64,000 bases of DNA from Proteiniphilum saccharofermentans (GCF_900095135.1 NZ_LT605205.1:2728001-2792000), one strand, 5' to 3'. Shown: positions 18,304 through 28,107, numbered from the stretch's first letter. A program made the numbers and translations. Notes: generated from the sequence alone by a model not told the origin.

Positions 18304-20118
18304 ATGAGAAAAATAATTATAGTTATAGTTTCAGGCTTTATCTTGTTTAATTCTTGTGATTATTTGGATAAAGCTCCTTTGGATCTCATTTCAGATAATG
18401 ACGTATGGAATGATGAAGCGCTGATCGAGGCATACTTATCTAATTCATATTATGAAATGTCTTATTTTGCAAATGAGAGTCCCGGTAACAACTGGGATGG
18501 CGATGTCTTCTTTCCTGTATTTGCTATTAACCATGTAAGTGATGAATGTTTATCTCAATGGCGTGACTGGGGGGATGCTCTAAGATGGTATAATTATAAA
18601 TTCGGTAATCTGAAAATTCAGGGAGGACTCCTCGAATGGTGGGGATACGGCCCTATACGCAGGCTCAATACATTTATAGAAAAGATCCCGGAAACTCCTC
18701 TGAGTGATGAATTGAAAAAAACAAGAACAGCTGAAGCCCGCTTTTTAAGAGCGTTCTCCTATTTTGCAATGGTAAAACGGTATGGAGGAGTTCCACTTAT
18801 TACAAATGCCCAATCTATAGATGATCCGGATGAAGAACTATTCCGGGCAAGAGACAAAGAAGAAACTATATATGATTATATTATAAAAGAAATTGATGAG
18901 TTTGCCAATGATCTGCCCGAAACACTTGATAACAGTAATTTGGGGAGACCAAGCAAATATGCAGCATTAGCATTAAAATGTCGGGCTGCATTGTATGCTG
19001 GCAGTATTGCACAGTTCGGCAAAGTACAATTAGATGGTGTGGTAGGCATACCTGCTGAAAAAGCGAATTATTATTATGAAATCGCCTATACTGCCGGATC
19101 AGAGATTGTAAACAGCGGAAAGCATGCATTGTACAATGTAGATGAAGATAAAGCAACCAATTTCAGGAATTTATTCCTGGTAAAAAATAATTCTGAGGTT
19201 ATCTTCGCTAAAAGGCATAATAATGTGAATGGCGATCATGGCCAGGGGGGAGGAAACGGTTGGAATGTTGACTTTTTCCAATGTCCACGACCACAAGGAT
19301 GGAACAGGGGAAATTTGGATGGCCCTTATTTGGAATTGGTGGAAGAATTTGAGTATATCGATGGACGTCCCGGTAAATTAGACAGGGAAGCCATTCAACA
19401 GGGATTATGGACTACAGAGGAGTTATGGAAAGACAAAGATCCTCGCTTTTTTGCCACAATTTACACCCAAAATACTCCATGGAAAGGCAATAAAATTGAA
19501 TATTATAAAGGGATTCTATTACCTGACGGGACTATACAGACAACCGATTCATATGACGGTATTCTTGCGACAGGGGATCAGGATGTCGATGGAACCTGCT
19601 TCGGTGTCCTGAAATATCTGGATGAAAGCCATGATAACATGGCCGGAACAAATAGCGCCTGGGCTACCTCAGACCAAGATTGGCAAATCTTCAGGTTAGC
19701 GGAGATTTATTTGAATATGTCAGAAGCCGCATTTGAATTGGGTAGAACTCCCGAAGCGTTAGAAGCGATTAATAAAGTGCGGGAACGTGCAGGAATTTCT
19801 CTTCTTGCGACTATCGACAGAGAAAAAATCCGTCACGAAAGAAAAGTGGAACTTGCGTTTGAAGGGCACAGATATTGGGACGTGAGAAGGTGGAGAACAG
19901 CCACAGACGTTTTGTCCCGCGAATTTTCCGGATTACGTTATGTTTTAGATTACAATAGTTATAAGGCAGGTGAGCCAAAATACAAACTAATTGTTATTGA
20001 ACAGATTGATGGAGCAGTCAATAAACCTCTTTTCAGAGAAGAAAATTACTACTTACCCATTACTTTAGCAAGGACAGCCAATAATCCTAAATTAGTAGAA
20101 AATCCCGGATATCAATAA
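18304..20118 (+). CDS. SusD/RagB-family surface glycan-binding lipoprotein
   Basis: 604 aa. A lipoprotein signal peptide has its lipobox at FNSC (Cys about residue 18), followed by DYLDKAPLDLISDNDVW, the usual SusD start. The RagB/SusD fold is supported by the TAEARFLRAFSYFAMVKRYGGVPLI helix pair (about residues 140-165), EIYLNMSEAAFELG and the C-terminal RHERKVELAFEGHRYWDVRRW. It acts as the lid of the SusC channel on the cell surface. The start is 17 bp after the susC stop. A stable hairpin follows the gene. Confidence 0.96.
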   Translation: MRKIIIVIVSGFILFNSCDYLDKAPLDLISDNDVWNDEALIEAYLSNSYYEMSYFANESPGNNWDGDVFFPVFAINHVSDECLSQWRDWGDALRWYNYKFGNLKIQGGLLEWWGYGPIRRLNTFIEKIPETPLSDELKKTRTAEARFLRAFSYFAMVKRYGGVPLITNAQSIDDPDEELFRARDKEETIYDYIIKEIDEFANDLPETLDNSNLGRPSKYAALALKCRAALYAGSIAQFGKVQLDGVVGIPAEKANYYYEIAYTAGSEIVNSGKHALYNVDEDKATNFRNLFLVKNNSEVIFAKRHNNVNGDHGQGGGNGWNVDFFQCPRPQGWNRGNLDGPYLELVEEFEYIDGRPGKLDREAIQQGLWTTEELWKDKDPRFFATIYTQNTPWKGNKIEYYKGILLPDGTIQTTDSYDGILATGDQDVDGTCFGVLKYLDESHDNMAGTNSAWATSDQDWQIFRLAEIYLNMSEAAFELGRTPEALEAINKVRERAGISLLATIDREKIRHERKVELAFEGHRYWDVRRWRTATDVLSREFSGLRYVLDYNSYKAGEPKYKLIVIEQIDGAVNKPLFREENYYLPITLARTANNPKLVENPGYQ

Positions 20119-20127
20119 TAATACATA

Positions 20128-20161
20128 GGTCTGCTCTGCACTAAAATATGCAAAGCAGACC
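20128..20161 (+). terminator. Intercistronic hairpin after susD
   Basis: GGTCTGCTCTGC (20128-20139) pairs with GCAAAGCAGACC (20150-20161), 11 of 12 pairs, with a 10-base loop, 9 bp after the susD stop. No T-tract follows. It may protect the susCD mRNA 3' end or lower expression of the downstream WbsX gene, which starts only 15 bp later. Confidence 0.55.
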
Positions 20162-20176
20162 ATTAAATAAAAAAAA

Positions 20177-21394
20177 ATGAAAAAATCTACTTTTTTTATT
20201 ATCCTCTTATTTCTAGTATGTATGTCATGTACAACAAAGAGTAACATACATACTGAGAAAATTACGGTAGCATGCTATTATTTTCCCAATTATCACACAC
20301 GAGATACTACCGATTTGCGGATTAGTCGTCAACACTTTGACAATTGGTCGGAATGGGAATTGATAAAAAATGCCAAACCTCGATTCGAAGGACATAATCA
20401 GCCAAAAATACCCGCTTGGGGTTATACAGACGAAAAAGATCCGAAAGTGATGGAACAAAAAATACGTACCGCCTCAGAGTATGGTATCGATGTGTTTATA
20501 TTCGACTGGTACACATACGAAGGGCAGCCCTTTTTAAATCGTTGCCTGGATGAAGGTTTTTTGAAAGCGAATAACACCGGTTCTATTCAATTCTCACTTA
20601 TGTGGGCAAACCACGACTGGATGGAACTATATCCATATACAGCCGGCGATGAGCATGATATTTTGTACGATGGAAAAGTGACCTCTGAAATATTCGACCA
20701 GATAGGCAACGATCTTATAGCACAATACTTCACCCAGCCTAATTATTGGTTAATTGACGGTAAAGCTTATTTTTCAATTTATGACATACAAAATTTCATC
20801 CATAGTTTTGGCTCTGTGGAAGCAACAGTTAAAGAAATGGATAAACTGAATGAAAAAGCCATTAGAGCCGGACTGAAAGGTATACACTGGAATTTAGTGG
20901 CCTGGAGCACTGCTATTTTACCTGGTCAGGATGCTCCGACAAACAATAAGGATTTACTTGAAAGGCTAGGCTTCGATTCAGCCACATCGTATGTATGGAT
21001 ACACCATGCACACTTACCGGAAGTTCAAACCGATTATAATGTAGTAAGAGATCAATATATCAATCATTGGGATAAGGTAAAAAACGAGTACGAAGTACCT
21101 TATTATCCCAATGTAACAATGGGATGGGATTCCAGTCCGCGAACCAATCAGGATAAGGAATGGAGTAGCAGCAGGGGGTATGGCTATCCTTATACAAATA
21201 TAATAAGCAATAACACACCGGAAAATTTCAAGACGGCACTTCAAATGTCTAAAGACAAACTACTATCTGATCCTGATGGTCCTCGTATCCTGAATATCAA
21301 CTGCTGGAATGAATGGACAGAAGGCAGCTATCTGGAGCCGGACACTGAATATGGATATGGATTTTTGGAAGCTGTAAGGGATGTTTTTAACTAG
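20177..21394 (+). CDS. WbsX/GH99-like secreted lipoprotein, putative glycoside hydrolase
   Basis: 405 aa. Lipobox CMSC gives a mature lipoprotein. The (beta/alpha)8-type domain has VACYYFPNYH at the start, IDVFIFDWYTYEG, LMWANHDW, VTMGWDSSPR and the closing NCWNEWTEGSYLEPD. This is the Pfam WbsX-type domain related to GH99. The E-W-T-E pair (Glu379 and Glu382) matches the two catalytic glutamates of GH99 endo-mannosidases and mannanases. In this PUL an endo-acting hydrolase role is inferred; the substrate is unknown. It is the first of four such genes, downstream of the STN-type SusC/D pair. Confidence 0.75.
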   Translation: MKKSTFFIILLFLVCMSCTTKSNIHTEKITVACYYFPNYHTRDTTDLRISRQHFDNWSEWELIKNAKPRFEGHNQPKIPAWGYTDEKDPKVMEQKIRTASEYGIDVFIFDWYTYEGQPFLNRCLDEGFLKANNTGSIQFSLMWANHDWMELYPYTAGDEHDILYDGKVTSEIFDQIGNDLIAQYFTQPNYWLIDGKAYFSIYDIQNFIHSFGSVEATVKEMDKLNEKAIRAGLKGIHWNLVAWSTAILPGQDAPTNNKDLLERLGFDSATSYVWIHHAHLPEVQTDYNVVRDQYINHWDKVKNEYEVPYYPNVTMGWDSSPRTNQDKEWSSSRGYGYPYTNIISNNTPENFKTALQMSKDKLLSDPDGPRILNINCWNEWTEGSYLEPDTEYGYGFLEAVRDVFN

Positions 21395-21441
21395 TTGAGT
21401 ATTGAAAATTTTGTCGAACAAAAGAAATATAAATTGTGAAT

Positions 21442-22605
21442 ATGAGAAAGATTTTTATTCTAACCGTTTTTACGCTTATTTGTATTGGCCTACAAGCCCA
21501 AAAGCAAAAGAAATATGATGTGGCCGCATTTCTATATCCGGCTTATGCTGCCGACGATCCCCGTTTACGTCCTTTCTGGCCGCATGGGATCGGTGAATGG
21601 GAAACCGTGGCAAATATGCAGGAACGGTATCCCGGACATTACTGGAATAGAAAACCGCTTTGGGGATATATCAATGAAGCTGATCCGACCGTTATGGCTA
21701 TGGAAATTGACGCTGCTACCAAGCATGGTGTAAATGTATTTATTTTTGATTGGTACTGGTATGACGGTCGTCCGTTTATGGAGACAACGCTCGACAATGG
21801 ATTCCTGAAGGCTGAAAATGTAGACAAGATGAAGTTCTACCTAATGTGGGCCAATCATGAGGTCGTAAATGTATGGGATACCCGTCTGGCAAATATCGAT
21901 GAACACAATGTGATTTGGACTGGACAAGTGGATAGAAACGAATTTGAGAAGATATGTAAACGTAATATCGAAAAATATTTCAAGCATCCTCAATATTATA
22001 AAATTGACGGCAAGCCTGTTTTCATGATTTATGATGTACCCCAGTTAATTACCGGATTAGGAGGATTGGTCCAAACTATCGATGCGTTGAATTGGTTTAA
22101 AGAAGAAACCAAAAGAGCAGGCTTTCCCGGGTTAGACCTGCAACTTACGATGTGGTCTATCAATGTGAATTATAGTGGCGTTGATGGTAGCAGAACTCAT
22201 GAACCGGATAAGGATTTCGTAAAAAAACTGGGATTTACCAGTTCTACCCATTACCAGTTTGTCCATTTCACAAATGTAAACCGTGATTACATGGAAATCA
22301 TGGAAGATGTGAAAAAAGAATGGGCGCGTATTGATGCTACTTTTGATCTGATATACTATCCCCATGTGAGCGTAGGATGGGATAACAGTCCTCGTACCGG
22401 AAAAAGCGCAGTGGTAAAGAACAATACCCCTGAAAATTTCGAAAAGGCGCTTCGTGATGCAAAAGCCTATGTAGACGCTCATTCAAATCAAGCGCCGCTT
22501 ATTACAATAAACAGTTGGAATGAATGGACAGAAACAAGCTACCTACAACCCTGTAATGTTTTTGGGTATGGATATCTGGAGGCCGTGAAAAGAGTATTCA
22601 AGTAA
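21442..22605 (+). CDS. WbsX/GH99-like secreted protein (non-lipoprotein), putative glycoside hydrolase
   Basis: 387 aa from ATG 21442; a GTG at 21436 is an alternative. The signal peptide ends at GLQAQ with no lipobox cysteine, so unlike its three paralogues here it is probably soluble in the periplasm or secreted. It keeps the family marks VAAFLYPAYAADDPR, VNVFIFDWYWYDG, LMWANHE and VSVGWDNSPR. The C-terminal motif reads NSWNEWTETSYLQP: the Glu361 and Glu364 pair is present, but the following Gly and the LEPD segment are changed. Substrate unknown. It starts about 47 bp after the preceding paralogue and ends before a good terminator. Confidence 0.73.
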   Translation: MRKIFILTVFTLICIGLQAQKQKKYDVAAFLYPAYAADDPRLRPFWPHGIGEWETVANMQERYPGHYWNRKPLWGYINEADPTVMAMEIDAATKHGVNVFIFDWYWYDGRPFMETTLDNGFLKAENVDKMKFYLMWANHEVVNVWDTRLANIDEHNVIWTGQVDRNEFEKICKRNIEKYFKHPQYYKIDGKPVFMIYDVPQLITGLGGLVQTIDALNWFKEETKRAGFPGLDLQLTMWSINVNYSGVDGSRTHEPDKDFVKKLGFTSSTHYQFVHFTNVNRDYMEIMEDVKKEWARIDATFDLIYYPHVSVGWDNSPRTGKSAVVKNNTPENFEKALRDAKAYVDAHSNQAPLITINSWNEWTETSYLQPCNVFGYGYLEAVKRVFK

Positions 22606-22618
22606 AAGATAAAAGGGA

Positions 22619-22659
22619 CACATCCCGGCTATTGATGTTAATCAAATCACCGGGATGTG
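22619..22659 (+). terminator. Terminator after the WbsX pair
   Basis: CACATCCCGG (22619-22628) pairs perfectly with CCGGGATGTG (22650-22659) across a 21-base loop and is followed by ATTTATTCT. It lies 14 bp after the last gene of the STN-type PUL segment. Confidence 0.65.
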
Positions 22660-22862
22660 ATTTATTCTAATGTTCATCTATCTGTAATAAATACTATTCA
22701 TCAATTACTGTCAATCATTTTGCATTTCTGCAGGAGTGTATGGAAAGACAGAGCGCCTGTTTATCATTACGAGGAATACAAGGAATGATAGTTTTAACAT
22801 TAAAAATCATTCTATATAGTTTTAATACCATTTTTTACAGTTATAAACAATATAACTCCCTT

Positions 22863-22870
22863 TATATTTG
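22863..22870 (+). promoter_or_regulatory. -7 promoter box candidate for the second susC
   Basis: TATATTTG matches TAnnTTTG. No clear TTTG is at the -33 position, as in PUL promoters that need an activator. The distance to the susC start is about 500 bp. Confidence 0.35.
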
Positions 22871-23147
22871 CAGCATATTTAAAATGAAAAATCTCTATAG
22901 CAAGTAGATAATACCGAATAAAATTTTTTAATAGTGCAGTTTTATTACCGAACACAAATTATTACTGCCCTATTATATAGTATCATGCCGGATTATTTAT
23001 ATAAGGCTAAAAAATAATATGATGCCGTTCAATTGTATTTTTCTCCCCCCAATAATTATCTGTCCTTATCATAGGGATGGAGATATACAATTTTACCCCC
23101 CCCCATTAACTTTAGTCAACAAATACAGTATTAGTAATAACAGCATT

Positions 23148-23173
23148 CTCTTATTGGCAGACGCCAATAAGAG
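23148..23173 (+). other. Perfect leader hairpin ahead of the second susC
   Basis: CTCTTATTGGC (23148-23158) and GCCAATAAGAG (23163-23173) form an 11-bp perfect stem with a 4-base AGAC loop. No T-tract follows, so it is not a standard terminator. It lies 194 bp before the susC start and may belong to a structured leader or a small RNA. Confidence 0.45.
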
Positions 23174-23367
23174 CGAATTCGCATGTCATCTTGTGAGGGA
23201 TATTTCCACACAAGCAAATGATTATTGCCTGCTAAATATCAAAATGGGATAATGGCAAGGAGGTCTTCATCATGAAAGTAATCACCAATAATTTCCAGAA
23301 AACATCAAATAATTCTAAAAAATTATTATCGCTTCGAATTATTAATCTAAACAAATGAAAGAATGAA

Positions 23368-26300
23368 ATGAAAAGAAAAATTGTAAATCTGACGAAAGGG
23401 ATATTGATCGCATTATCGTGGTCATTCTCCCTATGTATGCTTGCCCAGAACATAACCGTAAGAGGCACGGTTACTGATAACGCGGGAGAAGCATTGATCG
23501 GTGTAACAGTGCAGGTGCAGGGAACATCTATTGGTACAATTACCGACATTGACGGTATTTTCACTCTTACAAACGTTCCTCCTAATGCGACATTGGAGGT
23601 TTCGTATGTAGGTATGCAAGCACAAGTAGTTGATGTGGCAGGAAGAACATCCATAAATATTACTTTAAGAGAAGACACTGAAATATTGGATGAAATTGTA
23701 GTTGTGGGGTATGGAACTCAAAAAAAAGTAAATTTAACAGGGTCTGTCTCGTCAGTTAATTTCGAGGATGTATCATTTCAATCAAGATCTCTTACAAACG
23801 TTTCAAGTATGCTATCAGGAGCTTCATCCGGTGTACGTATACAACAAACAAACGGATTACCAAGAGATAATGAAGCAGCTAACATAAATGTCAGAGGGAT
23901 AGGTTCATTAAATATTAGCTCTGCTCCACTTATTATAGTAGATGGGCAGGTTGCTTCAATTAATTCTGTCAGCCCGAATGATGTGGCATCTGTTTCAATT
24001 CTTAAGGATGCTGCATCAGCAGCAATTTATGGTTCAAGAGCATCTAATGGGGTCATTCTGATAACTACTAAGACCGGACAAGATACCGGGGGAAAAATTA
24101 CTTTTGATTTTAATAGTTACATAGGGAAAAAAACTCCTACCAATGAACCGGATATCATTCATAATACCGTTGAATTTATGGAACTTCAGAATAGGATCTG
24201 GCTAAATTCAGGTTCGAATCCAAGGTGGAGCCAAGAGCAAATTGAAGAATATAGAAAAGGTCACGAAGAAGATTCATTTTTATGGCCCTACACAAATCAT
24301 TTCAAAGATGTAACCAAGGAAAATATCGTACAAAAATATCACTTATCAGCCAGGGGGGGAAGTGACAAGATTAGATTTTATTCTGCCCTGGAGTATTATA
24401 ATGATAATGGATTGGTTTATAACACAGGTTATAAAAGATTGAATTTCAGAAATAACATTGATTATCAGGTTAACAATTGGTTGAAGTTAGGAAATAGTTT
24501 TTCGTATATCAATGGGATTTCAGAACCTGCGTCAGTGACTACTATTTTCCAATGGATGCGCAGTACCATGCCCGGTATGTTTACCCAACATCCGGATGGA
24601 AGGTGGGGAGGCGGTGCTTTCCAGGATGGTACGGGAGGTCAAAATAATCCTCGGCAGAATGCTGTACAGGCCAGAGGAGAAACAAAAACAAACCAGATAC
24701 AAGGAAAGATTTTTGCAGAGCTTACCCCCTTAAAAGGACTAACTGTTACCGGCAGTTACTATAGGGATATTAGTTTAAGCGAATCATGGAGTGGATCTCA
24801 GCCGGCTGACAGGTGGAATTTCAGGACTAATGAAGTTGTCTGGGATATGACTTCCGGAGCTGTTCTCAATTTAAATAATTCATATTCCAGAGGTCAAAGA
24901 GAGGTTATTGATTTATACGCAAATTACATTGTTTCATTGGGAAATCATAATATTTCGGCATTGGCGGGGTTTAACCAGGAATATTACTATTCTAAGAGCA
25001 TGAGTGCGTCAAAAAGTGGTTTATTAAGTTATGATATTCCGGTTTTAAATGCTGCTCCCCTAAATCCACAAGCCTCTGGCAGTGCCAGTGATTTTGCAAT
25101 GAGATCTTTTTTTGGAAGATTATCATACAATTTCTCAGGCAAATACATGCTTGAAACTAACTTACGGTATGACGGGTCATCAAGGTTCTCACCGGATAAT
25201 CGTTGGGGGTTTTTCCCATCCATTTCAGCCGGGTGGTTCATTTCGGAAGAAGAATTTTGGAGTCCGCTTAATGATGTTGTGGATGCGTTTAAATTAAGAG
25301 CCTCTTTTGGCATATTAGGAAATGCAGGTATTGGGAATTATGAATGGCAAAGTTTTTATTCGTCCGCACCATATGCAAAAGATAATTCGATAGTCGCCGG
25401 GTTGAGGTATAATACATTCGGAAACGATCGAATTACTTGGGAAAGTACTCAGGTTACTAACATAGGTGCCGACTTCAGGCTATTGAATACAATAAATTTT
25501 GATGTCAATTATTATATTAAAAAAACAAGTGATATTCTGACAAATCCGCCAATACCAAATATCCTGGGAGGAATCGGTGCTCCTAGAGTTAACACAGCGG
25601 GTGTACAAAACAAAGGATTTGAAGTAGAGGCTAAATATTTAAAGAAGCTTGGAAAGCTCACCGTTGATATAGGAGTCAATTATAGTTATAATCAAAATAA
25701 GATTGTAGATTATCAGGGTGATTTAATTGATATTAGAGGAGCTACCGCGTGGACTGAAGGCTATCCGATTGGTGTATTTTATGTTTTGGAGGTTGATCAA
25801 ATTGTACAGGATCAAAGTATGATTGACAATATGATTAACGATGGTTATACATTTTATCCAAGAACTCCCAGACCAGGAGATTTCCTTTATAAGGACACCA
25901 ATGGTGATAAATCAATTGATATGGATGACCGTGTTTTGAAGGGTAATCCTATACCAGTCCATCTTTATGGAGGTAATATTGGCTTTGCATATGCAGGTTT
26001 CGATCTGAATGCATATTTCAGTGGAGTTGCTAAATGGGACAGATACTTGAATGATGACATTTATAATTTTTACTATATAGATCAATACCAGCTTCCATAC
26101 GAACATCAGAAAATGTGGTCGGAAGACAACAGGGATACCAATATTCCCAAAATTTATACAAATGATCATATGAATAATCAAAATCATGATGCTTATATTC
26201 GTAGTGCAGATTATTTTAAAGTAAGATCTATACAATTTGGGTATACGCTTCCAACAAACTTAATGAATGCGATTAATTTTAACAGTATAAGAGCTTATAT

Positions 26301-26427
26301 CAATGCAGAGAATCCATTCACATTCACTTCTTGGCCATCTTATGACCCTGAAGCTGATGGTGGAACAAATCACCATACCTATCCATTAACTACAACAATT
26401 TCGATAGGGTTAAACATTAGTTTTTAA
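23368..26427 (+). CDS. SusC-like TonB-dependent receptor without STN domain
   Basis: 1019 aa. A signal peptide ends near CMLAQ (about residue 27), followed directly by the carboxypeptidase-regulatory-like domain (ITVRGTVTDNAGEALIGV, about 30-105), the EIVVVGYGTQKK motif, the plug (LIIVDGQVAS, VSILKDAASAAIYGSRASNGVI) and the outer-membrane barrel ending GLNISF. It is about 115 residues shorter at the N-terminus than the receptor at 14885 and so cannot signal through FecR. Its regulation must differ, and no hybrid two-component regulator is nearby. The gene and those after it are visibly more AT-rich than the flanks. SusD follows after 15 bp. Confidence 0.97.
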   Translation: MKRKIVNLTKGILIALSWSFSLCMLAQNITVRGTVTDNAGEALIGVTVQVQGTSIGTITDIDGIFTLTNVPPNATLEVSYVGMQAQVVDVAGRTSINITLREDTEILDEIVVVGYGTQKKVNLTGSVSSVNFEDVSFQSRSLTNVSSMLSGASSGVRIQQTNGLPRDNEAANINVRGIGSLNISSAPLIIVDGQVASINSVSPNDVASVSILKDAASAAIYGSRASNGVILITTKTGQDTGGKITFDFNSYIGKKTPTNEPDIIHNTVEFMELQNRIWLNSGSNPRWSQEQIEEYRKGHEEDSFLWPYTNHFKDVTKENIVQKYHLSARGGSDKIRFYSALEYYNDNGLVYNTGYKRLNFRNNIDYQVNNWLKLGNSFSYINGISEPASVTTIFQWMRSTMPGMFTQHPDGRWGGGAFQDGTGGQNNPRQNAVQARGETKTNQIQGKIFAELTPLKGLTVTGSYYRDISLSESWSGSQPADRWNFRTNEVVWDMTSGAVLNLNNSYSRGQREVIDLYANYIVSLGNHNISALAGFNQEYYYSKSMSASKSGLLSYDIPVLNAAPLNPQASGSASDFAMRSFFGRLSYNFSGKYMLETNLRYDGSSRFSPDNRWGFFPSISAGWFISEEEFWSPLNDVVDAFKLRASFGILGNAGIGNYEWQSFYSSAPYAKDNSIVAGLRYNTFGNDRITWESTQVTNIGADFRLLNTINFDVNYYIKKTSDILTNPPIPNILGGIGAPRVNTAGVQNKGFEVEAKYLKKLGKLTVDIGVNYSYNQNKIVDYQGDLIDIRGATAWTEGYPIGVFYVLEVDQIVQDQSMIDNMINDGYTFYPRTPRPGDFLYKDTNGDKSIDMDDRVLKGNPIPVHLYGGNIGFAYAGFDLNAYFSGVAKWDRYLNDDIYNFYYIDQYQLPYEHQKMWSEDNRDTNIPKIYTNDHMNNQNHDAYIRSADYFKVRSIQFGYTLPTNLMNAINFNSIRAYINAENPFTFTSWPSYDPEADGGTNHHTYPLTTTISIGLNISF

Positions 26428-26442
26428 TTACTGAATAAAAAT

Positions 26443-28107
26443 ATGAGAAAAATGAAAACAAAAATTTATATTTTATGTATTGCATTATTTCTGTTAAATT
26501 CCAGTTGTAATGATGGATTCTTAGATACAACCCCCTATGATAGCATAGCTTCTGCAAATATATTTTCCAATGATACTTATGCATTAAATGCATTATACGG
26601 AGCTTATAATTCTTTAGCGCAAAATTCCTTTGCTGCCAATTTTTATGTTTTTGTTTCAGCATTGGGTCCGGAAGGATACGGTCGTGTAAGAGGTGATTGG
26701 GGCATAAGTCAGGGAATGGGAATTGCGGATGCTCGAAATGGTCAATATCTAAATAATTATAGAAATTTTTACAGAACTATAATTTATGCCAATGATGTCA
26801 TAGTTGGGCTGGACGGAAATGAAAATGTAACAGAGACAGTACGAAATCAGTACATCGGTGAAGCAAAATTTTTACGTGGATTATGCTATTTTTATTTGTG
26901 GAATCTTTTTGGTGGAGTAGTAATTCTAGATAAGCCAATACCTGTAGAAGACTCCTACTTACCAAGAAATACAAAAGAAGAAGTCTTGGATTTAATAATA
27001 GCTGATTTTTCTGATGCAATTACAAAACTTCCTGCGTCAAATGAAGGAAGAGCTACAAAAGGAGCCGCTGTTGCAATGTTAGGAAAAACATATTTATACA
27101 ATAAACAATGGTCTGAAGCTGCGGAACAATTTGAAATTCTTTTAGCAGCTCCTTTTGAATACGATCTTGTTGAAAACTACGCTGACAACTTCAGATTTCA
27201 GACTCAAAATAATGAGGAATCGGTATTCGAGATTCAATATTCTATGAATCCCGGATCGGGAAGCTCATTTAATAATTGGTTCGGAACCAGGGTTGTCGGA
27301 TTAGGTCCCGGTCAAGATTATTGTGAAATGTCTCAAAGAGCATTTAAAGTTTTTACCTATTCTGATGATAGTCCAATTGATTTTTCAACAATCCCTCAAC
27401 GAAGTAATTATAGCAACGATGTGACGTATGGGAATGATCTTACAGACTGGTATCAGGAAGTTTTAACCGGAGTAGATAAACGATTGCATCAAAGTGCAAT
27501 TCTACCCGGTTCACGGTATCATGGTTATACTGATAGGCTTTATAAATATTATTGGCCAATTTCGATCCATAGAAGTGACGATCCCCCGGCACTTTGGCAT
27601 ACTTTTGGGGACGATGCTATAATTCCAATCAGGAAGTTCGTTACAGAGGGGCAAGAGAATACTGTCGGTCGAACGGAATGTCCTACTAATTTTCCGGTGA
27701 TACGCTTTGCTGATGTGCTGTTGATGTATGCCGAAGCGAAAAATGAGGTGAGCGGACCCGACGCAAATGTTTATAACGCGATTGACAGGGTAAGGGAAAG
27801 AGCGGAGTTATTAGGATTAATATCCTTGAAACCAAGTCTGACTAAGGACGAAATGCGTAGGGAAATTTGGCTGGAAAGATTCCGGGAATTCATGTTTGAA
27901 AGCATTTTGTTTTTTGACGTAAGAAGGTGGCATGTCGCACATACAGATGATCCAGTTTTTGGACTAAATCATACCGAAGTAGACTTTAGATTAATGACAG
28001 AATGGTATAAGAAAGTATTTCGGGAAAATAGAGATTACTTATGGCCAATACCGGGTGCAGAAATAGATATTAATCCACTCATAACACAGAATCCGGGATG
28101 GAATTAA
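26443..28107 (+). CDS. SusD/RagB-family surface glycan-binding lipoprotein (second pair)
   Basis: 554 aa lipoprotein; the lipobox NSSC lies near residue 24, followed by NDGFLDTTPYDSIAS. SusD helices are seen in GEAKFLRGLCYFYLWNLFGGVVILDKP and the C-terminal RREIWLERFREFMFESILFFDVRRWH. It ends ITQNPGWN, as many SusD proteins do. It pairs with the SusC encoded 15 bp upstream to bind and import oligosaccharides at the outer membrane. A second in-frame ATG lies three codons later (26452). A strong terminator follows, so the downstream enzyme genes may have their own promoter or depend on read-through. Confidence 0.95.
   Translation: MRKMKTKIYILCIALFLLNSSCNDGFLDTTPYDSIASANIFSNDTYALNALYGAYNSLAQNSFAANFYVFVSALGPEGYGRVRGDWGISQGMGIADARNGQYLNNYRNFYRTIIYANDVIVGLDGNENVTETVRNQYIGEAKFLRGLCYFYLWNLFGGVVILDKPIPVEDSYLPRNTKEEVLDLIIADFSDAITKLPASNEGRATKGAAVAMLGKTYLYNKQWSEAAEQFEILLAAPFEYDLVENYADNFRFQTQNNEESVFEIQYSMNPGSGSSFNNWFGTRVVGLGPGQDYCEMSQRAFKVFTYSDDSPIDFSTIPQRSNYSNDVTYGNDLTDWYQEVLTGVDKRLHQSAILPGSRYHGYTDRLYKYYWPISIHRSDDPPALWHTFGDDAIIPIRKFVTEGQENTVGRTECPTNFPVIRFADVLLMYAEAKNEVSGPDANVYNAIDRVRERAELLGLISLKPSLTKDEMRREIWLERFREFMFESILFFDVRRWHVAHTDDPVFGLNHTEVDFRLMTEWYKKVFRENRDYLWPIPGAEIDINPLITQNPGWN

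Larger units (their letters stand above)
22606..23367 (+). other. 762-bp non-coding gap upstream of the second susC
   Basis: No convincing protein frame is present. The gap holds a terminator (22619-22659), a TAnnTTTG box (22863-22870), runs of six and nine cytosines (23045-23050 and 23096-23104) and a perfect hairpin (23148-23173). It also holds a three-codon frame, ATGAAAGAATGA (23355-23366), ending one base before the susC start. If transcription starts from the box at 22863, the susC leader would be about 490 nt. Confidence 0.6.

Noticed and set aside
23019-23252. 77-codon frame in the gap before the second susC
   Set aside because: It reads through both cytosine tracts, has no recognisable domain or signal and overlaps the leader hairpin; treated as non-coding.
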